From: Desulfolucanica intricata | Lineage (GTDB): Bacteria > Bacillota > Desulfotomaculia > Desulfotomaculales > Desulfofarciminaceae | Assembly (NCBI RefSeq): GCF_001592105.1 | Contig: NZ_BCWE01000008.1 | Span: forward strand, 143,754 to 207,753 | Direction: 5' to 3' | Length of the DNA stretch: 64,000 bases | Part shown: positions 19,248 through 28,000 of the stretch, in pieces | Numbering within the stretch: position 1 is the first letter of the stretch | Layout: the number at the start of each line of letters is the position of its first letter | Translations under genes and position numbers: made by a program | The notes under the pieces: model-generated | The model's input: the letters and a program-made list of their open reading frames with translations, nothing else | The model's database searches: none | Told to the model about the DNA's origin: nothing

Positions 19248-20039
19248 ATGAAAAATATAACAATCTCCATCATTCAGTTTCTGAGAACAAAAAATGATCC
19301 GGAATATAACCTGGATGCGATGAGACAGTATTTACGAGAGGTTAAAAAAGAAAGTGATATTATTCTCATGCCTGAGGGGTGGGCGGGAACCAAAATTTTT
19401 GATATGCTGTCCTATATTCGTATTTTGGAAAAACTGGTTGGAGAGTTGCCTCATGAGAATTGCCTTTTAGTAGCCGGTGCTCACTATGTGTCTGACGGTG
19501 ACCGGGTTCTTTCTCGGGGAGCTTTTGTTCTGCCAGGTTTTGAGGTGAAATATTTTGAAAAGCAATTTCCTTCCAACGCTATAAAGGAGAGGCAGTTTGT
19601 TTCACGCGGTGGTCCCTTACCGGTAATTGAGCACAGTGGTGTTAGGATGGGTGGCGTAGTTTGTGTTGATTTATTTTACCCGGAGATAGTGAGGGGACTG
19701 GCCTTAAGAGGCGTAAAACTGGTGTTTAACCCGGCCAATATTCCTGGCTCCAGGATGTCCCTGTGGCAGAAGTTAGGGGTAGCCCGGGCCTGTGAAAATA
19801 CAGTCTTTGTGGCTATGGCTAATAATACAGGTACCGCCTATCCGGACGGGCGTGCGGTTACCGGAGAAAGTTTTATTGCCTTTCCCGGTGGAGATACTAT
19901 TTATTCCTGCGGCCCGAAGCCGGGTGTTTTTAAATTTACTGTTGATTTGGAAGAAATTGATAGAGCGAGACAGCGCTGGCGCTACTTGGAGGATATTATC
20001 GGGGAAAGAAAAAGGGTGGAAAGGTGGTACTCCGTGTGA
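19248..20039 (+). CDS. Carbon-nitrogen hydrolase (nitrilase superfamily)
   Basis: 263 residues. The Glu-Lys-Cys triad regions are visible: Glu in ILMPEGWAGT, Lys in YFEKQFPSNAIKERQF and the nucleophile Cys in MGGVVCVDLFYPEIVRGL. Members hydrolyse amides or nitriles of small molecules in the cytoplasm. The specific substrate is unknown. GAGGTG precedes the ATG. The end overlaps the next gene by 16 nt, which implies an operon with the radical SAM protein. Confidence 0.85.
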   Translation: MKNITISIIQFLRTKNDPEYNLDAMRQYLREVKKESDIILMPEGWAGTKIFDMLSYIRILEKLVGELPHENCLLVAGAHYVSDGDRVLSRGAFVLPGFEVKYFEKQFPSNAIKERQFVSRGGPLPVIEHSGVRMGGVVCVDLFYPEIVRGLALRGVKLVFNPANIPGSRMSLWQKLGVARACENTVFVAMANNTGTAYPDGRAVTGESFIAFPGGDTIYSCGPKPGVFKFTVDLEEIDRARQRWRYLEDIIGERKRVERWYSV

Positions 20040-20989
20040 AGGAAAAAAGCACCCGTTACAGGCAGTACTCAGAGCATTTGGTAAAAAAGTTTGGTGAAAA
20101 GGTATACAAGTTACCGGTAAATTTACCGGGTACTTGCCCAAACCGTGACGGAAAGGTAGGGCGGGGAGGCTGCATATTTTGTGATGAAGAGGGTGCCGGG
20201 TTTGAATGTTTGTCCAACAGCCTGTCGGTTAAAGAACAGCTTGCAGAAAATAAGACCTTTTTCAAAAAACGTTTTAATGCACATAAATTTATCGCTTATT
20301 TCCAGGCCTTTACAAACACTTATCTGCCGTTAGAGCAGTTTACGGAGAATATGCGGGCCGCGTGTATTGACCCGGATATAGTAGGAATTTCCGTTTCTAC
20401 CCGCCCGGATTGTGTCAATGATGCTTATCTCGATTTTTTACTAAATCTCCAACAAGAGAGAGGTAATCTGGATATTAATATTGAACTGGGCTTGCAAACA
20501 GTTAACTACCATACTTTAAAGAAAATTAATCGAGGGCACACTTTGGCTGAATTTGTAGACGCGGTTAGTAGGATTAAGAGCCGTAATTTTGAGATTTGTG
20601 TACACCTTATTTTAAATCTTCCCTGGGACAATTTAACGGATGTGATTGAAAACGCCAAACTACTTTCCGCCCTTAAGGTAGATTACGTAAAGTTACATTC
20701 TTTGTATGTAGTAACAAACACTCCGCTGGGGGACATGTACCGGCGGGGAGAGTTTACTCTTATTTCCCTAGAGGAATATATTAAAAGAGTGGGTACCTTT
20801 TTGGAGTATTTAGATCCTGAGATAGTTATCCAGCGCCTGGTAGGAAAGGGACCCCAGGAAAGGACTCTGTTTAATAACTGGGGTACCAGTTGGTGGCGGA
20901 TCAAGGTAATGGTGGAGGATTATCTTGAGGAGAAAAATACATATCAGGGTAGATACTTTGATTATCTGAACGGTAAGGCTTTAAGGTAA
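20024..20989 (+). CDS. Radical SAM protein, TIGR01212/YhcC type
   Basis: 321 residues. The N-terminal cluster motif is CPNRDGKVGRGGCIFCDEEG, the spaced Cys arrangement of the YhcC/Elp3-like radical SAM group. Further family landmarks are IVGISVSTRPDCVND, ELGLQTVNYHTLKKINRGH and HLILNLPWD. GTG 20024 follows GGGTGG. The biochemical reaction of this family is not established to my knowledge; a tRNA-modification role is a guess by analogy with Elp3. Confidence 0.88.
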   Translation: MVLRVKEKSTRYRQYSEHLVKKFGEKVYKLPVNLPGTCPNRDGKVGRGGCIFCDEEGAGFECLSNSLSVKEQLAENKTFFKKRFNAHKFIAYFQAFTNTYLPLEQFTENMRAACIDPDIVGISVSTRPDCVNDAYLDFLLNLQQERGNLDINIELGLQTVNYHTLKKINRGHTLAEFVDAVSRIKSRNFEICVHLILNLPWDNLTDVIENAKLLSALKVDYVKLHSLYVVTNTPLGDMYRRGEFTLISLEEYIKRVGTFLEYLDPEIVIQRLVGKGPQERTLFNNWGTSWWRIKVMVEDYLEEKNTYQGRYFDYLNGKALR

Positions 20990-20994
20990 AAGAA

Positions 20995-21030
20995 AAACCT
21001 CTGAAAATTTATTAATTGTTTCAGAGGTTT
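20995..21030. terminator. Bidirectional terminator
   Basis: Perfect arms AAACCTCTGAAA (20995-21006) and TTTCAGAGGTTT (21019-21030) between convergent genes. Confidence 0.75.
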
Positions 21031-21071
21031 ATATATTTTGCTCTAAGTATTTTTAAGAGTCAAATGTTCTC

Positions 21072-21800
21072 TTACTCAGCGTCTTCAAACCATTCAACCT
21101 CGCCGGATTTGAGGAGGTATTTAGCACCTACTACGGTTAATTTACCGTTTTCTAAAGCATGTTCAACAATTGGGCTCTTCTCAAGTTCTGCAATAGTTGC
21201 TTTAATATTTTCGTCGATGGAATTGTTAATAAGGTCCTCTTCAGATGCGCCTGCGGCTTTGGCTTTTTCGACAGACGGTGCAATCTTCTGAACAATCGCA
21301 CCAATACTTCCGGGTGCTTCTCCGCCTTCAACTGTTGCTGTAACCGCACCGCATTTCTCGTGACCCAATACTACTAAAAGTGGAGTTTGGAGATGCTCAA
21401 CAGCATATTCTACACTACCCATGGTAACCGAATCAATAATGTTGCCGGCATTGCGAATGGTAAAAATGTCTCCAAGACCTTGGTCAAACAGCAGTTCCGG
21501 TGGAACACGGGAGTCGGAGCAGCTTATTATTGTTGCAAAAGGTTTTTGACCTTCTAACAACTCCTGACGTCTTGTGTCTCCTAAATCTAGATTAGCTAAT
21601 GCGCCCTCTGTATATCTTTTGTTGCCGTCAATAAGCAGCTGTTTGGCTTCATCAGCCGATGTGACTGTATCCGGTCTTTCGTAGACCGAATTGTCCCCGG
21701 AAGTACTCGCTGCCGGTTGGGAACTGCAGCCGGCCGATAATGCCAATGAAAGGAGCAGTATTACCGAAAGAATATACCCCAGGTTCATCTTGTTTTTCAA
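21072..21800 (-). CDS. Beta-class carbonic anhydrase, exported lipoprotein
   Basis: 242 residues. The N-terminus is a lipoprotein signal (MKNKMNLG, hydrophobic core, lipobox LSAGC with Cys25). The mature enzyme has the beta-CA zinc motifs SCSDSRVPPE and GHEKCGAV, so CO2/bicarbonate interconversion is expected at the outer face of the membrane. TTG 21800 lies 7 nt after GGGAGGTG. Most bacterial beta-CAs are cytosolic, so the export signal is notable. It stands apart from other CO2 genes, although an acetate/monocarboxylate-type transporter gene lies just behind it on the same strand. Confidence 0.92.
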   Translation of the reverse strand: MKNKMNLGYILSVILLLSLALSAGCSSQPAASTSGDNSVYERPDTVTSADEAKQLLIDGNKRYTEGALANLDLGDTRRQELLEGQKPFATIISCSDSRVPPELLFDQGLGDIFTIRNAGNIIDSVTMGSVEYAVEHLQTPLLVVLGHEKCGAVTATVEGGEAPGSIGAIVQKIAPSVEKAKAAGASEEDLINNSIDENIKATIAELEKSPIVEHALENGKLTVVGAKYLLKSGEVEWFEDAE

Positions 21801-21942
21801 CTAAGACACCTCCCAAAAAAATAATATTTTGGCAATTCTGTATATTCTCTAAAATCCAACCGTTTCCTGCAAAGATAAAAAAATTTTTCCTTAGTATAAG
21901 GAAACCTTTTGATGGTATTATGAATTAAAAATAAACTGATAA

Positions 21943-21964
21943 AACCGCCCACTTAGGGGCGGTT
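21943..21964 (-). terminator. Terminator of the acetate-type transporter gene
   Basis: Stem AACCGCCC / GGGCGGTT (21943-21950 with 21957-21964) lies 9 nt after the minus-strand stop. Confidence 0.65.
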
Positions 21965-21973
21965 AATAATTAT

Positions 21974-22585
21974 TTATTTAAATATTCCAAATGGCCTGCC
22001 TACCGGCAAAAAGGTTTTTCCAAAATGAGTGTTTAAAACTGCTGCGGCAGAGGCATAGAAGGAGAAAATTGAAAGTATTAATTCAGAATAAGCGGCAAGA
22101 TTATGGAAGAAATGTTCGTTGATACCGAAAGTGCTAAATGTTAACCCGATAAATAAGAAATCAATTAATACAAAAATAATAAATAAAACCTTGTGAGTTT
22201 CCATTGCGCCTATAGTCATATAGAGAGTAAAAATTAAATATCCTAAAAAAGCAAAACCTAACTGTTTGGCATCTACTGCAGCGGCTGCCTGAGCACCGAA
22301 TACACCTAGTTGTGTTAACCAGCTCAGAGCTACAGAATACCAGAAGAATGCATAAGCACCAAAGGCTGTAGCACCGAAGGTATTGTTATGTTTAAAATCT
22401 TTCAAGGAAGCTAGCAATTGGGCACTTGCTCCCAGGAAAATTGCCCAAGGAACAACAAAGGAAACTCCGTCGGTCCAGCCCAATTTCTGTGAACTTGCTA
22501 CCAAAGTGACCATGGCCAAACCGAATAAGCCAATTGCACTGGGATCTGCATTAACCTGCTTAACATGAGTTACTCCGGATTTCAA
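21974..22585 (-). CDS. GPR1/FUN34/YaaH (AceTr) family acetate/succinate transporter
   Basis: 203 residues, about six membrane spans. The family signature near the N-terminus is DPSAIGLFGLAMVTLVASSQKLG (NPAPLGL-like block), with GATAFGAYAFFWYS and FLIYTL-like segments later. These proteins move acetate or succinate across the membrane. The start is TTG 22585 with GGGGGAA upstream. Its own terminator follows and no operon partner is seen. Confidence 0.9.
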   Translation of the reverse strand: MKSGVTHVKQVNADPSAIGLFGLAMVTLVASSQKLGWTDGVSFVVPWAIFLGASAQLLASLKDFKHNNTFGATAFGAYAFFWYSVALSWLTQLGVFGAQAAAAVDAKQLGFAFLGYLIFTLYMTIGAMETHKVLFIIFVLIDFLFIGLTFSTFGINEHFFHNLAAYSELILSIFSFYASAAAVLNTHFGKTFLPVGRPFGIFK

Positions 22586-23038
22586 TTTTAATTCCCCCTT
22601 TTTTAAAGTAAGCGGGTGATTTTATAGGATAATAATTATAAGTGCATTAAAAAAATGGTATCTTCGATCACCTCCAGCAACAAAAATATTGTGTTGTAAC
22701 TATTGCCGGTTAATTTATGTGAATGTTGCATATAGTCAGAATATTTTAAATAAAGTTACGTTTATTATATTGACTTTTAGGTAAGAGTCAACAGATAAGT
22801 CCTGAAAAGCCGGAAAATACGGATGAATGGTATGACACAAAAATAACAAAACCCAATACCAATAATAAGGATGCATAATAACATATTTTTTATCCATTAA
22901 TACATATATATAATCTACATTGACAATAAAATAAAACCTATTTAACATTAACTTAACAAAACTATAACCTACTTAACAAAATCTTGCTGTAGTATTATAT
23001 AATAGTAAATTAAATTAAATTAATGGGAGGAATGTACT
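22586..23038. other. Divergent AT-rich regulatory spacer
   Basis: 453 bases between the AceTr gene (minus) and the next plus-strand gene. No convincing gene or riboswitch. Promoters for both flanking genes are expected here. GGGAGGAATG precedes the ATG at 23039. Confidence 0.5.
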
Positions 23039-23353
23039 ATGGCTGTGAATGCTTTTGAATCGGTACGTTCTTTGTTAGGAAGTAAAATTGATATTGCAAG
23101 GATTAAGGCCTCCCAGAATAAGGTTTATACTGATGGGAGAGTAGCCCAAATCAAACTGCCTATAGGTCAGGCGCATGTAAACATAGTATCTATGGTGCAT
23201 CCTTACAATTCGAGAACAGCCTCGGTAATTAAGATTGAACCGGTTGCAAGTGAGCGGGAAATTCAATCAGTAGGTTTTGTTAAACAGATTAGTGATTTTA
23301 TTGAGCAGTATAAAATCCGTAAAGGAAGAAAATCAAAAAAGGCTATCTCATAA
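23039..23353 (+). CDS. Conserved-looking hypothetical protein, 104 residues
   Basis: A small soluble protein with a mixed alpha/beta look and a basic C-terminus (YKIRKGRKSKKAIS). There is no membrane span, Cys motif or known domain that I recognise. An excellent SD (GGGAGGAATG) and a strong terminator directly behind it show that it is a real single-gene unit. The basic tail could bind nucleic acid, but that is speculation. Confidence 0.7.
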   Translation: MAVNAFESVRSLLGSKIDIARIKASQNKVYTDGRVAQIKLPIGQAHVNIVSMVHPYNSRTASVIKIEPVASEREIQSVGFVKQISDFIEQYKIRKGRKSKKAIS

Positions 23354-23386
23354 AAAGCCCACCGGTATTTTATTTCGGTGGGCTTT
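23354..23386 (+). terminator. Rho-independent terminator
   Basis: 11-bp stem AAAGCCCACCG / CGGTGGGCTTT directly after the stop at 23353. Confidence 0.85.
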
Positions 23387-23390
23387 AAAA

Positions 23391-23738
23391 GGTTTTTGGG
23401 GAATTAATTAAACAAACCTATGAATTTCCGGTATGGAATAAGTGATAACGGTTAAAAAACTGCACTTAATATATTCTTAAGATTAATTAATTTAAAGAAG
23501 AGCAATTATGATAGCTTCATTTTGCATACGTTTCTTATATAATTAAGCCCCTGCATTATAAAGTAAATGCAGGTTTTTTGTGATTTACCAAAGCATTACT
23601 TGACAAATTCCGGGGGTAATAAGTAAAATTTTTGTCGAAAGTTGTAATCACTACTAAGTTATTAACCGTTTGTATGATAATATTGAAACGGTGAAAACTA
23701 TTCCAAAGTTGATATGAGTCTATAGGGGGCGTGAAATA
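23391..23738 (+). other. Spacer with an orphan terminator and the lpdA promoter
   Basis: CCTGCATT / AATGCAGG (23550-23573) followed by six T is a good terminator with no gene before it, so a small transcript may end here. Downstream, TTGACA at 23600-23605 and TAAAAT at 23624-23629 (18-nt spacer) are a probable promoter for lpdA-lipB-lipA. An imperfect inverted repeat ACCGTTT...GAAACGGT near 23667-23694 could be an operator. Confidence 0.5.
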
Positions 23739-25115
23739 ATGACCTACAAAGCTGTAGTTATAGGTGGTGGTCCCGGCGGTTATGTAGCTGCCATTAGAAT
23801 AGCCCAGCTGGGCGGAAAGGTAGCCGTCGTAGAAAAGGACAAATTAGGCGGGACCTGTTTAAATAGAGGCTGTATCCCCACCAAATCACTGATTGCTGCG
23901 GTAGATAAGCTAAAAGCTGTGGAGGATGCGGCTGAATTTGGTATTGAAGTTAATAAACCGGTAATTGATTTTGGCAAAGTCCAGGCCAGAAAAGCAGAAG
24001 TGGTAGAAAAGTTGGTTAGTGGTATTAACTTTTTATTTAATAAAAATAAAGTCGAGCTTTTTACAGGTATTGCTAAAATTAAAGCACCCGGTGTGGTGGA
24101 AGTTGAGCACAACGGTGAGAACCGGGAACTGCAGTGTGAAAATATTGTGATTGCCACCGGCTCCAGTCCGGCTTTAATCAAAGCCTTAGGTTATAACGGA
24201 AGCACCATCATCACCAGCGAAGAAGCCTTACAGTTAAATAAAGTACCCAAAAGCCTTCTGATTATCGGTGCCGGTGTAATTGGTTGTGAATTTGCCCATA
24301 TTTATGGTAGTCTGGGATCTGAGATAACAATGGTGGAGACAGTACCCAGTATTTTATCAATTCAGGATAAAGACATTTCCCGCCGTATGCATTCTATCTT
24401 TAAAAAGAAAAAGTTCAATATCAGAACCAATACAACAATTAAGAAGATTGAAGAGGTGGACGGTGGTATCAAAGCAGAGTTAGAAAACGGTGACATCCTC
24501 ACTGCTGAGAAAGCGCTAATTTCCATCGGCCGCACGCTCAATACCAAAAATCTGGGATTAGAAGAGGTTGGCATCGAATTTGGCGATCGAGGCCAGATTT
24601 TGGTTAATGACCAAATGCAGACCAATATAAAAGGTATCTATGCCATCGGTGATGTAATCATGAAGTACCAGTTAGCCCACGTGGCTTCAGCCCAGGGCAT
24701 TGTTGCCGCAGAAAATATTATGGGTTTAGAGTCCACTATGGATTATAATGCCGTTCCCAGCTGCATTTTCACCAGTCCCGAGATAGCCTCAGTAGGGATG
24801 ACTGAGCAGCAGGTCAAAGATAAAGGTATACCGGTTAAGACCGGTAAATTCAACTTTATGGCCAATGGTAAGGCCTTAAGCATGGGCGAAGGAGAAGGTT
24901 TTGTTAAGATTGTGACCAACGCTGAAACCGATGTAGTTTTAGGTGTTCATATCATAGGCCCCCATGCTTCCGATTTAATTGCTGAAGCTGCTCTGGCCGT
25001 TAAAAATGGTCTTACAGCTAAGGATCTGGCAACCACCATCCATGCGCATCCCACTCTGGCTGAAGCAATCATGGAAGCTGCGGAGAATGTGCATGGCTTA
25101 AGTATTCATGGTTAA
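23739..25115 (+). CDS. lpdA: Dihydrolipoyl dehydrogenase
   Basis: 458 residues. FAD-binding GGGPGGYVAAIRIAQLGG at the N-terminus, the redox disulfide in GGTCLNRGCIPTKSL (about 37-51), NAD-binding IIGAGVIGCEFAHIYGSLG, and the interface HAHPTLAEAIMEA with the catalytic His/Glu. It reoxidises lipoyl-bound dihydrolipoamide with NAD+. Placed first in an operon with lipB and lipA, it probably serves the glycine cleavage or 2-oxoacid complexes, although no E1/E2 or gcv genes are in view. AGGGGGCG precedes the ATG. Confidence 0.95.
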   Translation: MTYKAVVIGGGPGGYVAAIRIAQLGGKVAVVEKDKLGGTCLNRGCIPTKSLIAAVDKLKAVEDAAEFGIEVNKPVIDFGKVQARKAEVVEKLVSGINFLFNKNKVELFTGIAKIKAPGVVEVEHNGENRELQCENIVIATGSSPALIKALGYNGSTIITSEEALQLNKVPKSLLIIGAGVIGCEFAHIYGSLGSEITMVETVPSILSIQDKDISRRMHSIFKKKKFNIRTNTTIKKIEEVDGGIKAELENGDILTAEKALISIGRTLNTKNLGLEEVGIEFGDRGQILVNDQMQTNIKGIYAIGDVIMKYQLAHVASAQGIVAAENIMGLESTMDYNAVPSCIFTSPEIASVGMTEQQVKDKGIPVKTGKFNFMANGKALSMGEGEGFVKIVTNAETDVVLGVHIIGPHASDLIAEAALAVKNGLTAKDLATTIHAHPTLAEAIMEAAENVHGLSIHG

Positions 25116-25149
25116 ATTCATGCTGGTGGGTGTTAAGGAGTGATTTTTA

Positions 25150-25845
25150 GTGGAACTACTAGTTGTAATACTGGGAGAGACAGATTACTTGGAATCTTTA
25201 CAAATGCAAGAACGGCTGCTGCAATTACGCCAGCAGGATCAAGTGCCGGATATCATGCTCTTGTTGCAGCATCCACCCACCTTAACTTTAGGTACCAGAG
25301 AAAATCGACACAATATCCTTACACCCGAAGAGGTGTTACAACAGCAAGGGGTTAAAATCTATAAATCTAATCGGGGCGGTGATGTTACTTATCACGGTCC
25401 CGGTCAGATTGTCGGTTACCCTATACTTAATCTAAACGGCCATGGTAAGAGTGTTCGAGTTTATGTGAATAAATTAGAAGAGGTCTTTATTCAGTTACTA
25501 AAGGATGAATATGGCCTTACAGCCGGAAGGGATAGACAATACACCGGTGTCTGGATTGGTAATGAGAAAATCACTGCCATTGGTTGTGCAGTTAAACGCT
25601 GGGTGACCATGCACGGTTTTGCTTTTAATGTAAACACCAACTTGAGTCATTTTAACTGGATCAATCCCTGCGGCATTACCGACAGGGGCGTTACTTCGCT
25701 GGAAAAAATTTTGGGACAATCCCAGGACATGGACAAGGTTTACAGGCAGGTTGTAACATACTTTAGCCTGGTTTTTAACTGCAAACCTCAGCTTATTGAC
25801 CGGCAGCACTTACAAGATATTTTAGGAGGTCAAGCGCATGAATAA
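25150..25845 (+). CDS. lipB: Octanoyl-ACP:protein octanoyltransferase
   Basis: 231 residues. LipB landmarks are [32 protein letters not shown] (active-site region with the conserved Lys/His environment), [21 protein letters not shown] (catalytic Lys/Cys zone: AIG, K, HG) and [14 protein letters not shown]. It transfers octanoate from ACP to lipoyl domains, making the substrate of LipA. GTG 25150 follows AAGGAGTG. The end overlaps lipA by 8 nt, which implies translational coupling. Confidence 0.95.
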   Translation: MELLVVILGETDYLESLQMQERLLQLRQQDQVPDIMLLLQHPPTLTLGTRENRHNILTPEEVLQQQGVKIYKSNRGGDVTYHGPGQIVGYPILNLNGHGKSVRVYVNKLEEVFIQLLKDEYGLTAGRDRQYTGVWIGNEKITAIGCAVKRWVTMHGFAFNVNTNLSHFNWINPCGITDRGVTSLEKILGQSQDMDKVYRQVVTYFSLVFNCKPQLIDRQHLQDILGGQAHE

Positions 25846-26686
25846 GCGGAAACCGGACTGGCTAAGGGTGAAATTGCAGGGAGCAGAAAAAACCCATGAG
25901 GTTAAGGAAATGCTCAATCGATTATCACTGCATACCGTATGCCAAGAGGCTAACTGCCCCAACCTCATTGAATGTTTCGGACGTAAAACAGCCACTTTTA
26001 TGATTTTAGGCAGCGTGTGTACACGCAACTGCACCTTTTGTAATGTCACCAAGGGCATTACCCAAACCGTTGATCCGGAGGAACCGAACCATGTGTTTGA
26101 AGCGGTTAAGGAACTGGGCTTAAAACATGTTGTCATCACTTCAGTTACCCGAGATGATCTTCCCGACGGCGGTGCCGGGCACTTCGCCCGGGTGATTGGG
26201 AAACTTAGGGCAACCGATGTAATCGTGGAGGTGCTGATTCCGGATTTTCAGGGTGATCGTAAAGCCTTGGCTACGGTTATCAGAGCTAAGCCCCATATTT
26301 TAAATCACAATATCGAGACAGTACCCCGGTTATACCCTACTGTACGCCCCAAAGCAAGGTATAACCGTTCACTGGAGTTATTGAAAAATTCCAAGGAATT
26401 CGATAACGGCATTTTCACCAAATCAGGAATTATGGTAGGCTTAGGTGAACAGGAGGAAGAAGTTATCGCAGTACTGCGTGATTTACGGGCCGTCGATTGT
26501 GATCTATTAACCATCGGCCAGTACCTGGCCCCCTCGGCTAAACATCACGAAGTCATCGAGTATATTCATCCGGACCGGTTTAAAAAATATAAAGAAATAG
26601 CCTATAAAATGGGCTTTAAATATGTGGCTTCCGACCCGCTGGTCAGAAGTTCCTATCACGCGGCAGATGTTTCCCATATTTTTTAA
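25838..26686 (+). CDS. lipA: Lipoyl synthase
   Basis: 282 residues. Both clusters are present: the auxiliary [4Fe-4S] motif [12 protein letters not shown] and the radical SAM motif CTRNCTFC. The family C-terminal RSSYHAADV supplies the serine ligand of the auxiliary cluster. It inserts two sulfurs into protein-bound octanoyl groups. Last gene of the lpdA-lipB-lipA operon; a terminator follows 42 nt later. Confidence 0.97.
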   Translation: MNKRKPDWLRVKLQGAEKTHEVKEMLNRLSLHTVCQEANCPNLIECFGRKTATFMILGSVCTRNCTFCNVTKGITQTVDPEEPNHVFEAVKELGLKHVVITSVTRDDLPDGGAGHFARVIGKLRATDVIVEVLIPDFQGDRKALATVIRAKPHILNHNIETVPRLYPTVRPKARYNRSLELLKNSKEFDNGIFTKSGIMVGLGEQEEEVIAVLRDLRAVDCDLLTIGQYLAPSAKHHEVIEYIHPDRFKKYKEIAYKMGFKYVASDPLVRSSYHAADVSHIF

Positions 26687-26727
26687 TAGCACAGGACCGT
26701 GGAAATATTCCTATTCGGCGTATTAGT

Positions 26728-26756
26728 AAACCCTTTTCCATTATGGAGAAGGGTTT
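26728..26756 (+). terminator. Terminator of the lpdA-lipBA operon
   Basis: AAACCCTTTTCC / GGAGAAGGGTTT stem (26728-26739 with 26745-26756), one G-U pair. A short loop and an A/T-rich tail. Confidence 0.75.
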
Positions 26757-26952
26757 CAATATTTATAAATTTTTTAAAGTTATTAAAATTTTTTGTAAAA
26801 AATATATTGATTTTATCGAAAAAAAATAATATTCTCTTAATAAGAAATGTTTATCAACAATAATAAATATAGCTTATTGAGAGTTTATTTTTTTTAAAAA
26901 ATATCTTTATCATACAAAATAAATAAAACTTATTCAGGAGGGAGGAAAAATT

Positions 26953-27189
26953 ATGTTTAATGGTCTCTTTCAACCGACTCATTTAATTCTTATTCTTGTG
27001 GTGGTACTTATTATTTTTGGTCCCGGCAAACTGCCTGAGGTAGGTAAGGCCATTGGTAAAGGTGTTCGTGAGCTTAGAAAAGCCACTTCAGAAGAATTAA
27101 GTGAGAAAAAAGAACAGCCCCAGTGCTCTGAAGAAACCGGTACTTCTGTTGCTGTAGTGAACACTACAAATAGCACCAATGTTAAATAA
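26953..27189 (+). CDS. tatA: Sec-independent translocase subunit TatA
   Basis: 78 residues. An N-terminal membrane helix ([19 protein letters not shown] with the [16 protein letters not shown] hinge and amphipathic helix typical of TatA), then an acidic, flexible tail. It forms the Tat pore that passes folded proteins. GGAGGGAGG lies upstream. It is followed by tatC and a Tat-signal hydrogenase, so the three are probably one transcription unit. Confidence 0.95.
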   Translation: MFNGLFQPTHLILILVVVLIIFGPGKLPEVGKAIGKGVRELRKATSEELSEKKEQPQCSEETGTSVAVVNTTNSTNVK

Positions 27190-27248
27190 CTAACCGGTTA
27201 GGGACCTCGGTAGAAGGGGGGTAGTTGTAAATTTCACAAGCCAAAGAA

Positions 27249-27989
27249 ATGACTGTAATTCAACACCTGGAGGAGCTGCGCCGGGTGCTTATAGTTTCTA
27301 TTATAGCTACCCTGGTTATGGCTGTGGTTTGCTGGGCCTATAGTGACTGGATTCTAAAACTATTACTGGAACCGATCACCGCTGCCGGCCATGAGTTAAT
27401 CTACATTGGAGTTACCGAGGCGGTAATGACTAAAATTAAGCTGGCCTGTTTTTTAGGGTTTATTGTGGCACTGCCGATTACTCTCTGGCAGTTCTGGAGT
27501 TTTATTATGCCGGCGCTGCGTAAAATAGAAAAAATTTATTTTACTTTGTTTGTATTGGTATCTTTCTTATTTTTTATCGGCGGAGTACTCTTTGGTTTTC
27601 TGGTAGTATTTCGTTTGTGTGTCAGGTTTCTACTTCAATTTGGTGGCCCGGAACTGATTCCTATGTTGACTATTGGTAAATACGTATCTTTTACCATAAA
27701 CTTTCTGCTGCCTTTCGGTCTAATCTTTGAAATTCCCCTGGCTTCCTTCTTTTTGGCCAAGCTGGGGGTAATTAGCTATCGCTTGATGGTTAAAGGGCGT
27801 AAGATGGCCATTTTAATATCTGTGGTAATTTCTTCGGCCCTAATAGCTTCTCCCGATATTTTTTCAGTATTACTCATGGCTGCGCCCATGTATCTTCTGT
27901 ATGAACTAAGTGCAGTTATTGTGAAATTAGTAGAGTGGTCCAAGGCCCGTAAGCTTAAACGGGAGAAACAGTTAGTGGTGGCAGAATAG
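27249..27989 (+). CDS. tatC: Sec-independent translocase subunit TatC (start uncertain)
   Basis: 246 residues from ATG 27249, six membrane spans. TatC signatures are HLEELRRVLIV, the FWSFIMPAL block and the SALIASPDIFSVLLMAAPMYLLYE region. It recognises twin-arginine signals. The only good SD (AGAAGGGGGG, 27212-27221) is about 27 nt from this ATG but about 9 nt from an in-frame ATT at 27231, which would add ISQAKE. TatC proteins often have a few residues before the HLEELR helix, so the ATT start is plausible. Confidence 0.95.
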   Translation: MTVIQHLEELRRVLIVSIIATLVMAVVCWAYSDWILKLLLEPITAAGHELIYIGVTEAVMTKIKLACFLGFIVALPITLWQFWSFIMPALRKIEKIYFTLFVLVSFLFFIGGVLFGFLVVFRLCVRFLLQFGGPELIPMLTIGKYVSFTINFLLPFGLIFEIPLASFFLAKLGVISYRLMVKGRKMAILISVVISSALIASPDIFSVLLMAAPMYLLYELSAVIVKLVEWSKARKLKREKQLVVAE

Positions 27990-28000
27990 GGGGGAATATA

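Noticed and set aside
19773..20141. 122-codon minus-strand frame across the hydrolase/radical SAM junction
   Set aside because: Antisense shadow of two strongly supported overlapping genes.
22736..22948. 70-codon Tyr-rich minus-strand frame in the AceTr upstream region
   Set aside because: AT-rich promoter DNA, no SD and no coding-like composition.
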